A DNA stretch of 64,000 nucleotides from Parus major (taxonomy: Eukaryota; Chordata; Aves; Passeriformes; Paridae), in the NCBI RefSeq assembly GCF_001522545.3, contig NC_031797.1:4333378-4397377 (forward strand), in the 5' to 3' direction. Positions 13,101 to 25,100 of this stretch are shown here, one piece after another (the stretch's first letter is position 1; each line of letters opens with the position of its first letter). The position numbers and the translations under genes are program-made. The notes under the pieces were generated by a model. That model worked only from the letters and a program-made list of their open reading frames with translations. It had not been told where the DNA came from and searched no databases.

Positions 13101-16100
13101 GGACACGGGGAGCAGCAGTGGGAGGGATCCAGGCTGGGTGCTGCCAAGAACAGGGAAATCCTTGAGGTGTCCGACCTCTGGTGGGGAAGCACCCGATCCC
13201 TCGGGATCAGGACACGCCTGGGTGCCGGGAGCTGCTGCAGCTCCTCTGGGTGAGCCAGACCCGCGTTTTGGGGTGGAAAATCCCACTGGAGCAGGGCTGG
13301 GTTAATTCAGGTTAATTCAGGTTAACTCAGGGCTCAGCCCAGGCTCAGCACGGAGGGATGAGCAGCTCCAAGGAGCAGCAGCAGCGGGGAGGAGCAGCCA
13401 GGAGGGACGGGGAGAGGAGGCCACACACGGAGCAGTGCAGAGGGAGGAAACTCACGGATACTCCTGACGGAGGAGCGGGACGGCTTGTCCGACCGGAAAG
13501 AGGTGGAAGCTGCTTCCAAACAAAAGAGAGACATGCTTAAACCAACGGGGACGGGAGACAGGGACAGGCAGGGCCCAGAGGGGTCTGTTAGGAGAAAAGC
13601 AGGACCCCCATGCTGTTAGGAACCTGCTGGGATCGGGGAGGGAGGGATGCAGCGGATGGAAGACAAGGAGGGAGGGAGGCTTCGGTTTTCCTGTCTGGCA
13701 CTGCCAGCGAGAGGCCCAGGCTGGAGACCCCTCTGGCACATCCCCAAAGCCAACACAGCACAGGCTCCTGGGTCCCAGGAGAAAACAGCCTGATCTAGAG
13801 GCATTCCCGACGTTTTCCAGAGCCGTGGGCTCACGCAGGAGCATCCAGCACACCGGGAACATCCAACAGCAGCTGCCCTCCTTCCCTGGGAGGCTGCTCC
13901 AGAGGCAGCAGAGAACACCTGGGACAGCCTTACCTGAGACTTTGGGGGTGGGGTTGCAGGAGAAGCCCCCGTTGGACTGGTCGGTGTCCCTGAAGTCGTA
14001 GGTCTCCCTGGGCTTGGGTTTGTATTCCCGCTTGGGACGCGAGGACGCCTCCCTCATCCTGGGACAGGGAAAAGAGCCCTGGGTGAGGCAGCGAGGACGG
14101 GATGGACACGGTGTTTGTCCTCCTGGGGACACGGGAGGTTGCCCAGGGCACGAAGGGCTCTGCAGACAGGGATCTGTCCCTGGCAGGGGACACTTCCCAG
14201 GGTTTGGGATCTGCCCTTCCAGAGGGCTCACACGAGCCAGGTTTCACGATGGAATGCTCAGGAATTCAGGCCAGCAGAGGACACTCGTGCTGTATTTGAG
14301 AGCTCAGGCTTGGCAGGATCCTCCCAGCTCCTCCCAAATTCAGAGCAGGCAGGGGATCCACTCCTCAGTGCCTCCCAGGAGGGAAGAGCAGCAGGGCAGC
14401 GCTGCCAGGTCCTCCCCAGAGCGGGGAGGCTGAGGAGGGAGAGGTGGGACGAGCCTTCCTCAGCCAGGATTTGGGCTGGATCAGACACCCAACTAAATCC
14501 AGACCCCAGCTGGAACAGCCAACAGCTTTTCCAAGGCCAGGCTGGACAGGGCTCAGAGCAACCGGGGGTAGTGGAAGGTGTGAGCTTCCCACCCCATGCA
14601 CTGGGGGACCCTGTGATTCCAGAGGATGTGATTCCAGAGGATGATTTCCAGAGGATGATTTCCAGAGGATGTGATTCCAGAGGATGATTTCCAGAGGATG
14701 TGATTCCAGAGGATGTGATTCCAGAGGATGTGATTCCAGAGGAACCCCAGGGAGCACCCTGGGACTCACCTGCGCTTGAGCTTCTCGGCGAGCTCGTCCA
14801 GGATCTGCACGGCCTGCCTGTGGTAATCCAGCTGGGCGTCCACCAGGGCTGACAGCTGGCTCACCTGCTCGATCTGGGGATCACAGGGCTGGGATCAGCA
14901 CCAACTGAGCCCATTTCCTGCCACTCCGGGTTTGCCAAAGCCTTCCCAGCTGTGCCGCCCCCCAAACCGACCCCAGCACCCCGAGAGGAGCCTGTTTGGT
15001 GCCAGGATCAAAGGCCTGTCACATCACCCACATCTGGGCGTTCCCAGAGCTGAACCTCACTGGGGAGGAGTGGGAATCGGGGTGTGACCAGAGCCTGCCC
15101 CAGGGACCCCCAGCTCTGCGCTCACACACTCACATCCGTCTCCAGGAGGTTGTGCATGCTGGTCTCTGCCACTTCCTTGGACTCCTCAAACTTCTCCATG
15201 GCCTGCCGGAGCTCCTCATCGGGGATCTTGCCCTGTCGCTTCTTCTTGTAGTCGAAGTCCAGGCGCCTCCCTTCCAGCTTCTTGAGGTGGTGCTGAGGGA
15301 GGATGGAGAGAGCAGGGAAGAGGGAAAAGCCAGAGGCTTGGGAGGACAGCTCTGGTTACAGGCTGAGCTCACTGGTGTCGGACACCCGATCCCCTGGGGC
15401 TCCCACCTTTGCTCCAGGTGGCGGAGAGGCCCCAGGGCGTGAGGGGGGAATGATTCCAGGCCCTTTCCACTGAGGAAAAGGCTGCAGAGCAGCTTCTGTT
15501 CCCCACAGAAGCCTTTAGGGAAGGTGAAGAGCTCCCCAGGAGTGCAGGGATCTCTGGACAGCAGGAATGTGGCTCCTGGGCACTGCACTCCCGGATCTCG
15601 GGGCAGGGATGGAAAAGCAGCCCCACGGAACCGGGGTACGGACAGGCACTGAGATAACAATAACAACCTGGTTATTTCCACTGAGAGTGAAACTCCCTCA
15701 GGAGACCTGACTGGGACCTGGAGGTTGGGATGGATCCTGCTCCAAAGCCTGGACCTGACTGTGTGTAGCACACTGGAGCTGCTGTTCTCCCCGAGAGAGC
15801 ACGGAGGCTCCTTGGGATGCTGAGGGGAGCTTGGAGCCCAAATTTATCCCATCTGGGAGCTCCCAGCACTAAGAACCCAATTCAGCAAGCCCAGCAGGGG
15901 TGTTGGGATGTATTCCCACAGCACCCTCCATCAAAATGGCAAAGGGAGAACCATTCCAACCTGCATCCAGCCTTTTGGGCTGCTCAGGAGCAGCGGGAGC
16001 AGCGCTGAGCAGGGAGGAAAGAGCAGAGAGTCTGGAGGGAGAAAACACACACAGTGCAGGGAATTCCTGCCAGCCCCTGGTCCCCAGCACTCCAGAGCAG

Positions 16101-19100
16101 TGCACCAACAGCCAAAGAGCCCAGAGAGCAGGGAGATGAGGAGGAGAGGGGGTGTTTACCTGGATCTCTTTCAGGTCTTTGTCACACAGGTTCTGCAGGG
16201 GATCAATGAAGTTTTGTTTGACTTCGATGTCCAGCGAGTCCTTCACCTCTGCCAGGCGTTTCATGGACTCGCCGGCGTCGAGGAGCGCGTCCCCTGCGGG
16301 ACAGCAGCGGGGAGAGGGGAATTACACACAGCCTGAGGAAGCCCTGCTGTGTCCCAGAATCATGGAATTGGGTTGGGAACATCCTAAAGCCCATCCAGTC
16401 CCACTTTCCACTGGCCCAGGTCGCTCCATGCCCTGTCCAAGCTGGCCTTGGACAGCCCCAGAGCTCAAAGTCGCTCACTGAAACCTCTTCAGCTCCATCC
16501 TTTTCTAAGGCTCTGGCCACTCTGACATTCAAGCCAGGCAGATTTGCAGCAAAGCACATTCAGTGCAGGAAACATTTAGAGATGAAATTATTCCTGTGCA
16601 GCTTTGGCAAAACAACGATTTCAGCAGAGCATGAACACAGGAAAACGCACGAGAGAGAGAGAGAGAGAGAGAGGGTCAAGGGAAAACATCTCTCCACTGT
16701 CCAGCTGGAAAAATCAATAGACCAGAAGTGTTATTTTAATTGTAATAACTCTGAATAACCTGGAAGTGAGGGATGGAGTCCCCAGCGCTGCTTTGAGGAG
16801 GCCATTAAGGAAATAGAGTTTGTGTGTGCTCCTAAAAGCCTCCTGCCCTGGCTCTCCTCAGCCCCTGTGAGCCAGGATTGATGCAGAGCTCTGAGCTGGC
16901 CAGGGAGGATCTCCAAAATCCTCTGTCAGTCCCAAAAGCAGCCAGAGGTTTTTAATTTTCCTAAGGCAAGGCAGCTCCTCCCTGCCCTGGCAGAGCCAGC
17001 TGTGCTGCCCGGGGCCATCACGTGCGCTGGCCGAGGTTCCAGGGATTCAAACTGATGTCACCAAAAGGCTTCACCCCCTCCTCCCTGCCACTCACACGTG
17101 GCCACAAGGAACAGCCACACCAGGAGGTTTCTTGGCTCCAGTGTTCCTGTGGAATCACACCAAGCTTTGGGTTGGAAGGGATCCTTCAGAGCTGTGTGAA
17201 ACTCCCAGCCTTGCTCTGTCCCGCTCCTGCTCTGCTCCTCAGTTTAGAGGGAAGTTTTTATTCTATGTGAAAATTTATCTCAGTGTTTAATAAGAGTGGG
17301 TTGAGATCCAGGATAGCTGGGATCACCCGGTAACAGAATGGTTTGGGATGGAAGGGCCTCAAAGCCCAGCCAGTCCCACCTTCCACTGCTCCATCCTGGC
17401 CCTGGGCAGTGCCAGGGATCCAGGGGCAGCCCCAGCTTCCCTGGGCACCTGGTACAGGGCCTTTCCCCCTCACAGGAATCCTTTCCAACGTCCCACCTAC
17501 ACCTCCCCTCCTCCCCTTGGAACCTGCTCACTCTGGAGGTCTTTTAACCCCTTTTAAGCCCCACAAAATTCACCCAAACCCTTCCAGGACTCCGAGGGAC
17601 ACCTGGAGATGAAGCAGGGTCCCCTCTGCCCCCGAGGCTGGGGACACTCACCGAAGTTGGAATCCTCTCCCAGCTCCTTCCCGTAGCGGATCATGCACTC
17701 CCCCAGCAGCCCCTCGGACTGGGGGTAGCCGGGGTTCTTCACCTGCCCGCGGATCTTGGACATGGTGTTGAGCATGGTGAGCTTGGCTCTGGAAGCTGCC
17801 ACACAAACACCTCAGCCTCTGCCAGCTCTGCATCCCCTGCATTCCCTGCATCCCCTGCCAGCTCTGCATTCCCTGCATNNNNNNNNNNNNNNNNNNNNNN
17901 NNNNNNNNNNNNNNNNNNNNNNNNNNNNNNNNNNNNNNNNNNNNNNNNNNNNNNNNNNNNNNNNNNNNNNNNNNNNNNNNNNNNNNNNNNNNNNNNNNNN
18001 NNNNNNNNNNNNNNNNNNNNNNNNNNNNNNNNNNNNNNNNNNNNNNNNNNNNNNNNNNNNNNNNNNNNNNNNNNNNNNNNNNNNNNNNNNNNNNNNNNNN
18101 NNNNNNNNNNNNNNNNNNNNNNNNNNNNNNNNNNNNNNNNNNNNNNNNNNNNNNNNNNNNNNNNNNNNNNNNNNNNNNNNNNNNNNNNNNNNNNNNNNNN
18201 NNNNNNNNNNNNNNNNNNNNNNNNNNNNNNNNNNNNNNNNNNNNNNNNNNNNNNNNNNNNNNNNNNNNNNNNNNNNNNNNNNNNNNNNNNNNNNNNNNNN
18301 CCCTGCCAGCTCTGCATCCCCTGCATCCCCTGCCAGCTCTGCATTCCCTGCATCCCCTGCCTGCTGGCAGCCCGGTTTCCTTCCCCCTTTGCTGCACACA
18401 AAGCTGGGAGGCTCCATTGTCTCCATCCCCCAGAAATATCCCTCGCTATGAAAAAAGGTTATTTCCAAGAGGCAAAGCAAAAATAGATCCGCAGTGCTTG
18501 GCCAGGGGAGGCCAAAGGAGTTTCCCCAGCCCTCCCAGGGTCCCTGGAGCGCTCTCTGGAGCAGCTGGCTGGGAGGATGCAGGGCTGACAGAGCCAGCCA
18601 CCCCTTCCCAGCCCAGAAACAACACTTTTCCTGGACATTCCCAGAAAAACGGGTCCCCTCAGGGCCTCTCTAGGTCTGAGGCAAAGCTGCATCTGTCCCT
18701 GCTCAGCAGCCTGCATTCAGGGCAAGAGGGGACCCCAGATGTCCACTGAGCCAAAGCTGTCTCCCTGCCCAGCTCCCTGTTTCCCTGGGGAGCGCCAGGC
18801 CCTCACCTGGGTTGGGCTGGAGGTACTCTATGGTTCTGGTCAGCACTTCTGTCACAGCCTTGCTGGTCAGGTCCACTTTCTGCAGCAGAGACGAGAGCCC
18901 AGTGAGGATCAGCTCGGGGATCCAGCCAGTCCCACAGGAGCCATGGGGTGATTCTGGGGATTGCTCTGCTTCCCCACTCACCTTTTCCATCTCCTTGAAG
19001 TCATCGTCTAACTTGGTCCCTTCGGCCCCTCCGACCTTCTCGCTGACCAGCTGTGGAGAAAGGACAAGGGAGGGGGGTCAGGCTCTGACTGAGCTCCCAC

Positions 19101-22100
19101 CTCATGGAGGAATTCCCTGGAAAGGGAACAGGGATGGGCCACACAGCACCTGCAAGACAAAGGAGGCGTCAGGAACAGCCCAGAGCTCCTGAAAAAGACC
19201 CCAGCAAACCCCCAAACATCCCCCAGAGCTCGGCTCAGTCAGGATGCTCCTCACCCACCGGCAGCTCCTCAGCTCCCTAAATCCCAGCCCACGGCTCCAG
19301 CTCCAACGCCTGCTGGAGAAAACGAGCAGCACAAGCGTCTCTCAGCTCCATTTGGAGCCAAGGACTCATTTTCACACACGGCAAATTCCAAGTAAACAGG
19401 GAATGCACACGCTCGGCTCCCGGCAGCCAGCACGGAGCAGGGCTGGAAACGCTGCAGTGGCTCGGGAGCTGGGACAAGGGGCTGGAATTCCTTGTCAGAG
19501 GAGATGTTTGGCAAGCTGGGAAGCCAGGGCTCATTTATGGCAAGGCCTCAGCAGGTTTTTGAGGGGATCCCTCGGTGCAGGAGCAGCTGCAGCCCGCAGT
19601 GCACACCGTGAGCTGCCCAAGGGTGACCGCAGCCGCCGTGAACCCAAAGGGTCCCTCCCTCAGCCCAGGGAGCCGGGCAGGGAGTGCCTGGGGGTGCAGG
19701 ACGTGGGAACTGGCCCAGATTGGAATCAGGGAATCGCTGGGGTTGGGAAAGACCTCCAAGATCACCACACCTGACCTTGCCCACCTCTAACCCGCCCCGA
19801 GTGCCACGTCCATTCAGGTGGGGACTCCAGCACTGCTCTGGGCAGCTGTGCCAGCGCCTGGCCACCCTTCCATCAACAAAATTCCCCTGATTTCCAATCT
19901 AAACCTTCCCTGGTACAACCTGAGGCCGTTTCCTCTTGTGCTGATGTTCCCTGGGAGCAGAGCCCGACCCCCAGCCGGCTCCACCCTCCTGTCAGGGAGT
20001 TGTGGGGAGCAATTAGTGGTTATTTTCCCCAAACAACAGCAAATTCCCCATCCAGACATCCAAAGTGGTCTGGGAAACCTGGCACAGGCTCCCGGGGTTC
20101 CACTGCCAGGATTCCTCCTGTTTGTACTGAAAACTCCAGATCTGAAGGAACAATCAGGTTTGTTTACTCTAACATCAAACATTTGATTTTTATCGAGGCT
20201 TTCTTCCTCTGGAACACTGCTGCTCCCGTGGGGATACAAAATGGGGCTGGATGTTTTCTGAGGAAGAGGAGGAGGGACCCCTTTAGGGAATTCTCCAGGT
20301 TCAGAAGCACCTGGGAGACACCAAACCACGGGGAGGAGAAGGGAAGGGAGAAGAAGAGATAGGAAAGGAAAGGAAAAAGAGAGAGGGAAGGAAGGAAAGC
20401 TCTCCAGCACAGCTCTGCCCCAGCTGCCACCCCTGTCCCCTGTCCCCTGTCCCCTGTCCCCTGTCCCCTGCCATGAATGCCACAGCCACAGCGGGATCCC
20501 TCCCACCAAGCTGGCGCCTCTGGAAGCCTGCTCTGTTCCCTGACACACCTGGGCAGGGTGCAGCCATCCCAAGCAGTCCCATTCCCACTTTTCTCCCTGG
20601 ATTTGTGGCCTGGGAAGCTGTAAATAACCCCTGCCAGCACTCTGCTCCAGGGGCCGCGTGCCAGGCTGGCAGAATCCATCACCACAGCGATTCCGGAGGC
20701 TCCACACCCTCTGGAGAGCCCAGAGAAGCAAAGGAGGCAAAACCCCCTCATTTCCAGACTAATTTAATCCTCCTTTTGACGGCCAAGAAATGCTGCTGCT
20801 CCTGCCCTGCTGCGAGGGAATAATAAGATTGAGGTTCTCTCCCTGCTGGCTCTAATTAAAGTGGGAGGCGTCAGCACGGGAGGGAAGGAGGAGGGACCCC
20901 ATCCCCACATCCCCCCATCCCCACATCTCCACACCCTCAGGAAGGGACACAATCCAACACGGATCCCCCTGATGTGAGCCTGGAGCAGCCAGCACCGGCT
21001 CCTTCTTTAACCTGGAGCCTCACAGGAGCCAGATTTCCCAAGTGCCACATTGTGCACCCCATCGTGCTGCCCCAGGGGCTGGGGAGGAGCGGGAGGAGGT
21101 GCCTGCCTTCCTCTGGGAAGCACTGACCTCTCCAGGATCCAGGGAAGGAAGGAAGGAAGGAAGGAAGGAAGGAAGGAAGGGTTTATCCATACATTGCACA
21201 AGGGAATGGGGAGGCAGTTGGAGCAATGCTGGCACTGCAGATTCCAGCAGCCCTTCCCCCAAGAAGCAGCTATGGGGTTTTTGGAGGATGTGCTGACAAT
21301 TCTTCTGCATTTCCATTTCCTGAGCAGCCAGGAGCAGGCCTGGGATACATCCCTGCTCCCCTGGCTGGGATCCAAGCTCTCCCAAGGCCAGCCTGGGAAG
21401 GGACAGCACGAGCAGACACGGAAATGGTTAAAAAGCAAAGCAAACACTTGGGGAGTGGAAGAGCAGAACGAGTCTGGGCTCCCTGGATCCAGGACAGGGA
21501 CACATCCAAGGGCTTCACCCTGGGAGAGCCGGAGCCTTCGGCCAAACACTTCCCAGAGCAAATATTGGCGCAGGGCGCTGCAGCCACGGCCGACCCAATC
21601 CGCTCCCCGCTGGCATTTCACCTGCAATTCCACCCACAGGGCCCTGGAATTCATCCCTCACTCAACAAGACACAGCTCAAATGTGCCTCGGATTCCTGGG
21701 GTGCAGGGAGCGTTCCCGGAGCTCGGCATCCAGCCAGGAATCCTCGGATCCACGGGGCTGGACACGGCCCCAAGGCTGCTCCAGCCACGGCTCCACCCTG
21801 CAGCTCACGGGGGATTCCTGCAGATTCCTCCAGATCCCTCCAGAATCCTCCAGATTCCTTCAGGTTCCTGCAGAATCCTCCAGAATCCTTCACAATCCTG
21901 CAGAATCCTTCAGATTGCTTCAGGTTCATTCAGATTCCTTCAGAATCCTTCAGATTCCTCCAGGTTCCTTCAGATCCCTTCAGAATCCTTCAGATCCCTT
22001 CAGAATCCTTCAGATTCCTCCAGATTCCTGCAGAATCCTCCAGATTCCTTCAGATCCCTCCAGATTCCTTCAGAATCCTTCAGGTTCCTTCAGAATCCTT

Positions 22101-25100
22101 CACAATCCTGCAGAATCCTTCAGATTCCTTCAGAATCCTCCAGATCCCTCCAGATCCCTCCAGATTCCTTCAGAATCCTCCAGGTCCCTCCAGATTCCTT
22201 CAGATTCCTCCAGATTCCTTCAGATTCCTCCAGATTCCTCCAGATCCCTCCAGATCCCTCCAGATTCCTGCAGATTCCGTGGCAGGAGCGTGGGAATGGG
22301 AACAATCCCGACGTCCCCCCGTGCCCAGCCCCGGCGTGGGGGAAGATGCTGGGAATGAAAGAGCCGTTGTTGGAATGAGCCAGGGGGAACAGGGATGGTG
22401 TTCATGGGAAGGAGGGATGCACAGGGATCCTCCTGGCAGCTGCCCTGAAATGATTCCCTGAAGTTCCCAGAACTCTGGGAATGCTGCGTGGACGCTCCCA
22501 GGAGTTTGGCTGGGATGGGCCTGGGAGATCAGGAGAGATTTTGGGAGCACAGCTGGGGAATTCCTGCATCACTCCAGGTGCAGAGGTGGGGCAGAGGTGG
22601 AGGGGGAAAAAAAGGTGATTTTTAGGCTGCAGCACCAGCAGAATCCCTGATAAAGCTGGGAAGGTGCCAGCAGCCAAACTTCCCCAGCCAAGGAGCTCCT
22701 CGAAAGCTGCAGAAGGGCAGATTCCAGCACATCCACCCTGAAGGTCTCATCTGCCCAGCTCATGGATGAGGGAGCCTCAGTCCGTGTTATTTTCTGCTCA
22801 TCACCAGCTTCCCCACGGGATTTCACAGACCTCATTTTAATATTTTGCTCTCACAGCCTTTAAATATTTTAAAACGGAAAATTATCCCTAATTCCCTCAG
22901 CCTCAAACAAGCAAAACACACCAAGAGAAACCAAAAAAAATCAGGGTTTTTTTTTAAAACTCGCTTTCTTTTTTCCATCGCAGTCAGCCCTATTTATAAC
23001 ACATCAAACATTTGCCATCCTTGCAATCAAAACAGTTCCCTACAGTCGACTGAAAACCTTATTCCTGCAGACTCTGGGGTATCAAAGCCTTCTTCTTCCT
23101 CCCCTCCACCCTCCCAACAGCAAGTTGCCCTCAAGAAATACAAAAACAAACCTGCAGATGAACAAACAGAGAAGCAGCTCTGCCCTCATCCCAGCCCAGG
23201 GGGAAAAGCCAGCCCACAAACCCCGGGAAAAGGGGCTGGGAATGTTCTGAAGCCCCAAAGCTCGGCACAGACGCGGAGGAGAAGGAGTTAAGGGAAGCCG
23301 GGGTTAACTGGGATCGCTGGTGCCCAGTTTCAGCCCTGCCCAACAGCACAGATCTGTGGGATGCTCTGTAAAACCCAAACAGAGCCACCAGCACCTCCCC
23401 AGCTCAGCAGGGCGTGACTCCCTGGAATCAGCTTCGTTTTGGGTCATCCCCATCGTCCCAGCGCCGCGTCCCGCAGAGCCGGCGAGAGAGCAAAGGGCTC
23501 CAGCCACTGGGGCTTGGCAATGGCAGTGCTGGAAAAACCCCAGAACCTCCTGGAAAAACCCCAGAACCTCCTGGAAAAACCCCAGAACCTCCTGGAAAAA
23601 CACTCCAGTCCAGCTGCAGCACCTGGCAAAGCCTGGGGGTTCTCCTGGAGTGCCCCACTCGGCTCTGCTGCCACGGAGGCTCCCTGAAGAACCAGCTGGT
23701 CCTGGGAGGTGTCCTGGGCCATCCCGGGATCCCAGCCCAGGATCCCAGCCCAGATCCCATCCCAGATCCCATCCCAGGATCCCAGCCCAGGATCCCATCC
23801 CAGGATCCCAGCCCAGGATCCCGGCCCAGGATCCCATCCCAGGATCCCAGCCCAGGATCCCGGCCCAGGATCCCATCCCAGGATCCCATCCCAGGATCCC
23901 ATCCCAGGATCCCGGCCCAGGATCCCGGCCCTGCTGGGCTCAGCTCATCCCGGGGTCCCAGCCCTGATCTCCCAGAGCAGCAGGCAGCCCGGGTTGGGGC
24001 GAGCTGGGCACACCCCGAGCACAGCTCACACCGATCTGAGCAACTCCTGACCTACTTTGAGGAGAAGAAAACAGATCCCAGTGTTCATTGTGCAGAGCAG
24101 GGGAGGAACAATTACCTCCAGCCTTGGAAGAGGGAGGCACATTCCCAAGCTCCCAGAGGCTGCTCCATCCCTGGAAGTGCTCAAGGCCAGGTTGGACGGG
24201 GCTTGGAGCAGCCTGGGACAGTCCAAGGTGTCCCTGCCATGGCAGGGTGGGACTCCATGACCTTCAGATCCCTTCCAAACCGCTCTGTGATCCTGGGAAT
24301 TCTCACATCCCCTCCTGGCAAACCGGAGGAGGATCAGGAGCAGCCGGAGCTGTCGGGCTCCAGCCCCTCAGAGCACACCCTGTGCTGCATCCCAGCTTCA
24401 TCCCTATGGATCCCACCTGCCTGGGGCACCTGGACACTCCACTGCCTGATCTTCCCGAGAAACAGCTCCCAGGAGCATTTCCCCAACCCTCAGCCTGCTC
24501 CTGCACTTCCTTCCCTGCGCTTTTCCCATTCCCATCCCACCACAGGCCAGTCCTGGCTGAGCCTCGCAGCCGAGGGATGAGCTCCACGATGGAATCCTGG
24601 ATTCTCTGGCTCGGAACAGACTCGTGCCAAGGCACTTGAGGTGCTCGGCTGCCTCCAGACACGTGTGCAGGGAAAACGTGGAACACCCTGAGCTTCCCAC
24701 CCCCTCAGCAGCTGAGAGCAGGATCTCTCCCCTCCCCACAGCGCCACAGGAATTCCTCGATCTGGAGCAGGAAGGTCAGCCTGGAACAATGAACAGCTCC
24801 TTCCCTTCCCTGGGCCCAGGAGGAAAAACTTCCCAGTGACCTCGGCTCGTAATCTTATCCTATGGAAAGCGCAGGGAAGAGCTGCGCAGGCGGCTCTCCA
24901 GGAGCCACCTGCCAGCCCTCCTCCTCCTCCTCCTCCTCCTCCTCCTCCTCAGCATCGGGTGACTCATCTCCATCAGCAGATGGGCTGCAGGAACCAGGAC
25001 AGCGGGAATTAAAGGCAAACCCAGGATTTCAGCAGCAGCCCAGCCGAGGGCACCGGGAGGATGCTCCGCAGTGCAGCTGCTCCTTCCCGGCCGTGGGAAT

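Noticed and set aside
13300..13332. Three copies of ggttaattca in an SH3GL1 intron
   Set aside because: Only three 10-bp copies. Too short to call functional, and no hormone-receptor or other spacing rule is met.
21050..22461. Forward open frames of more than 400 codons in SH3GL1 intron 1
   Set aside because: They coincide with the cagattcctc array and the (GGAA)n run. They are translation of a repeat in an intron on the antisense strand.
23724..23935. Regular direct repeats that could suggest a CRISPR array
   Set aside because: Units are about 13 bp, contiguous, with no unique spacers, in a vertebrate intron. This is a minisatellite.
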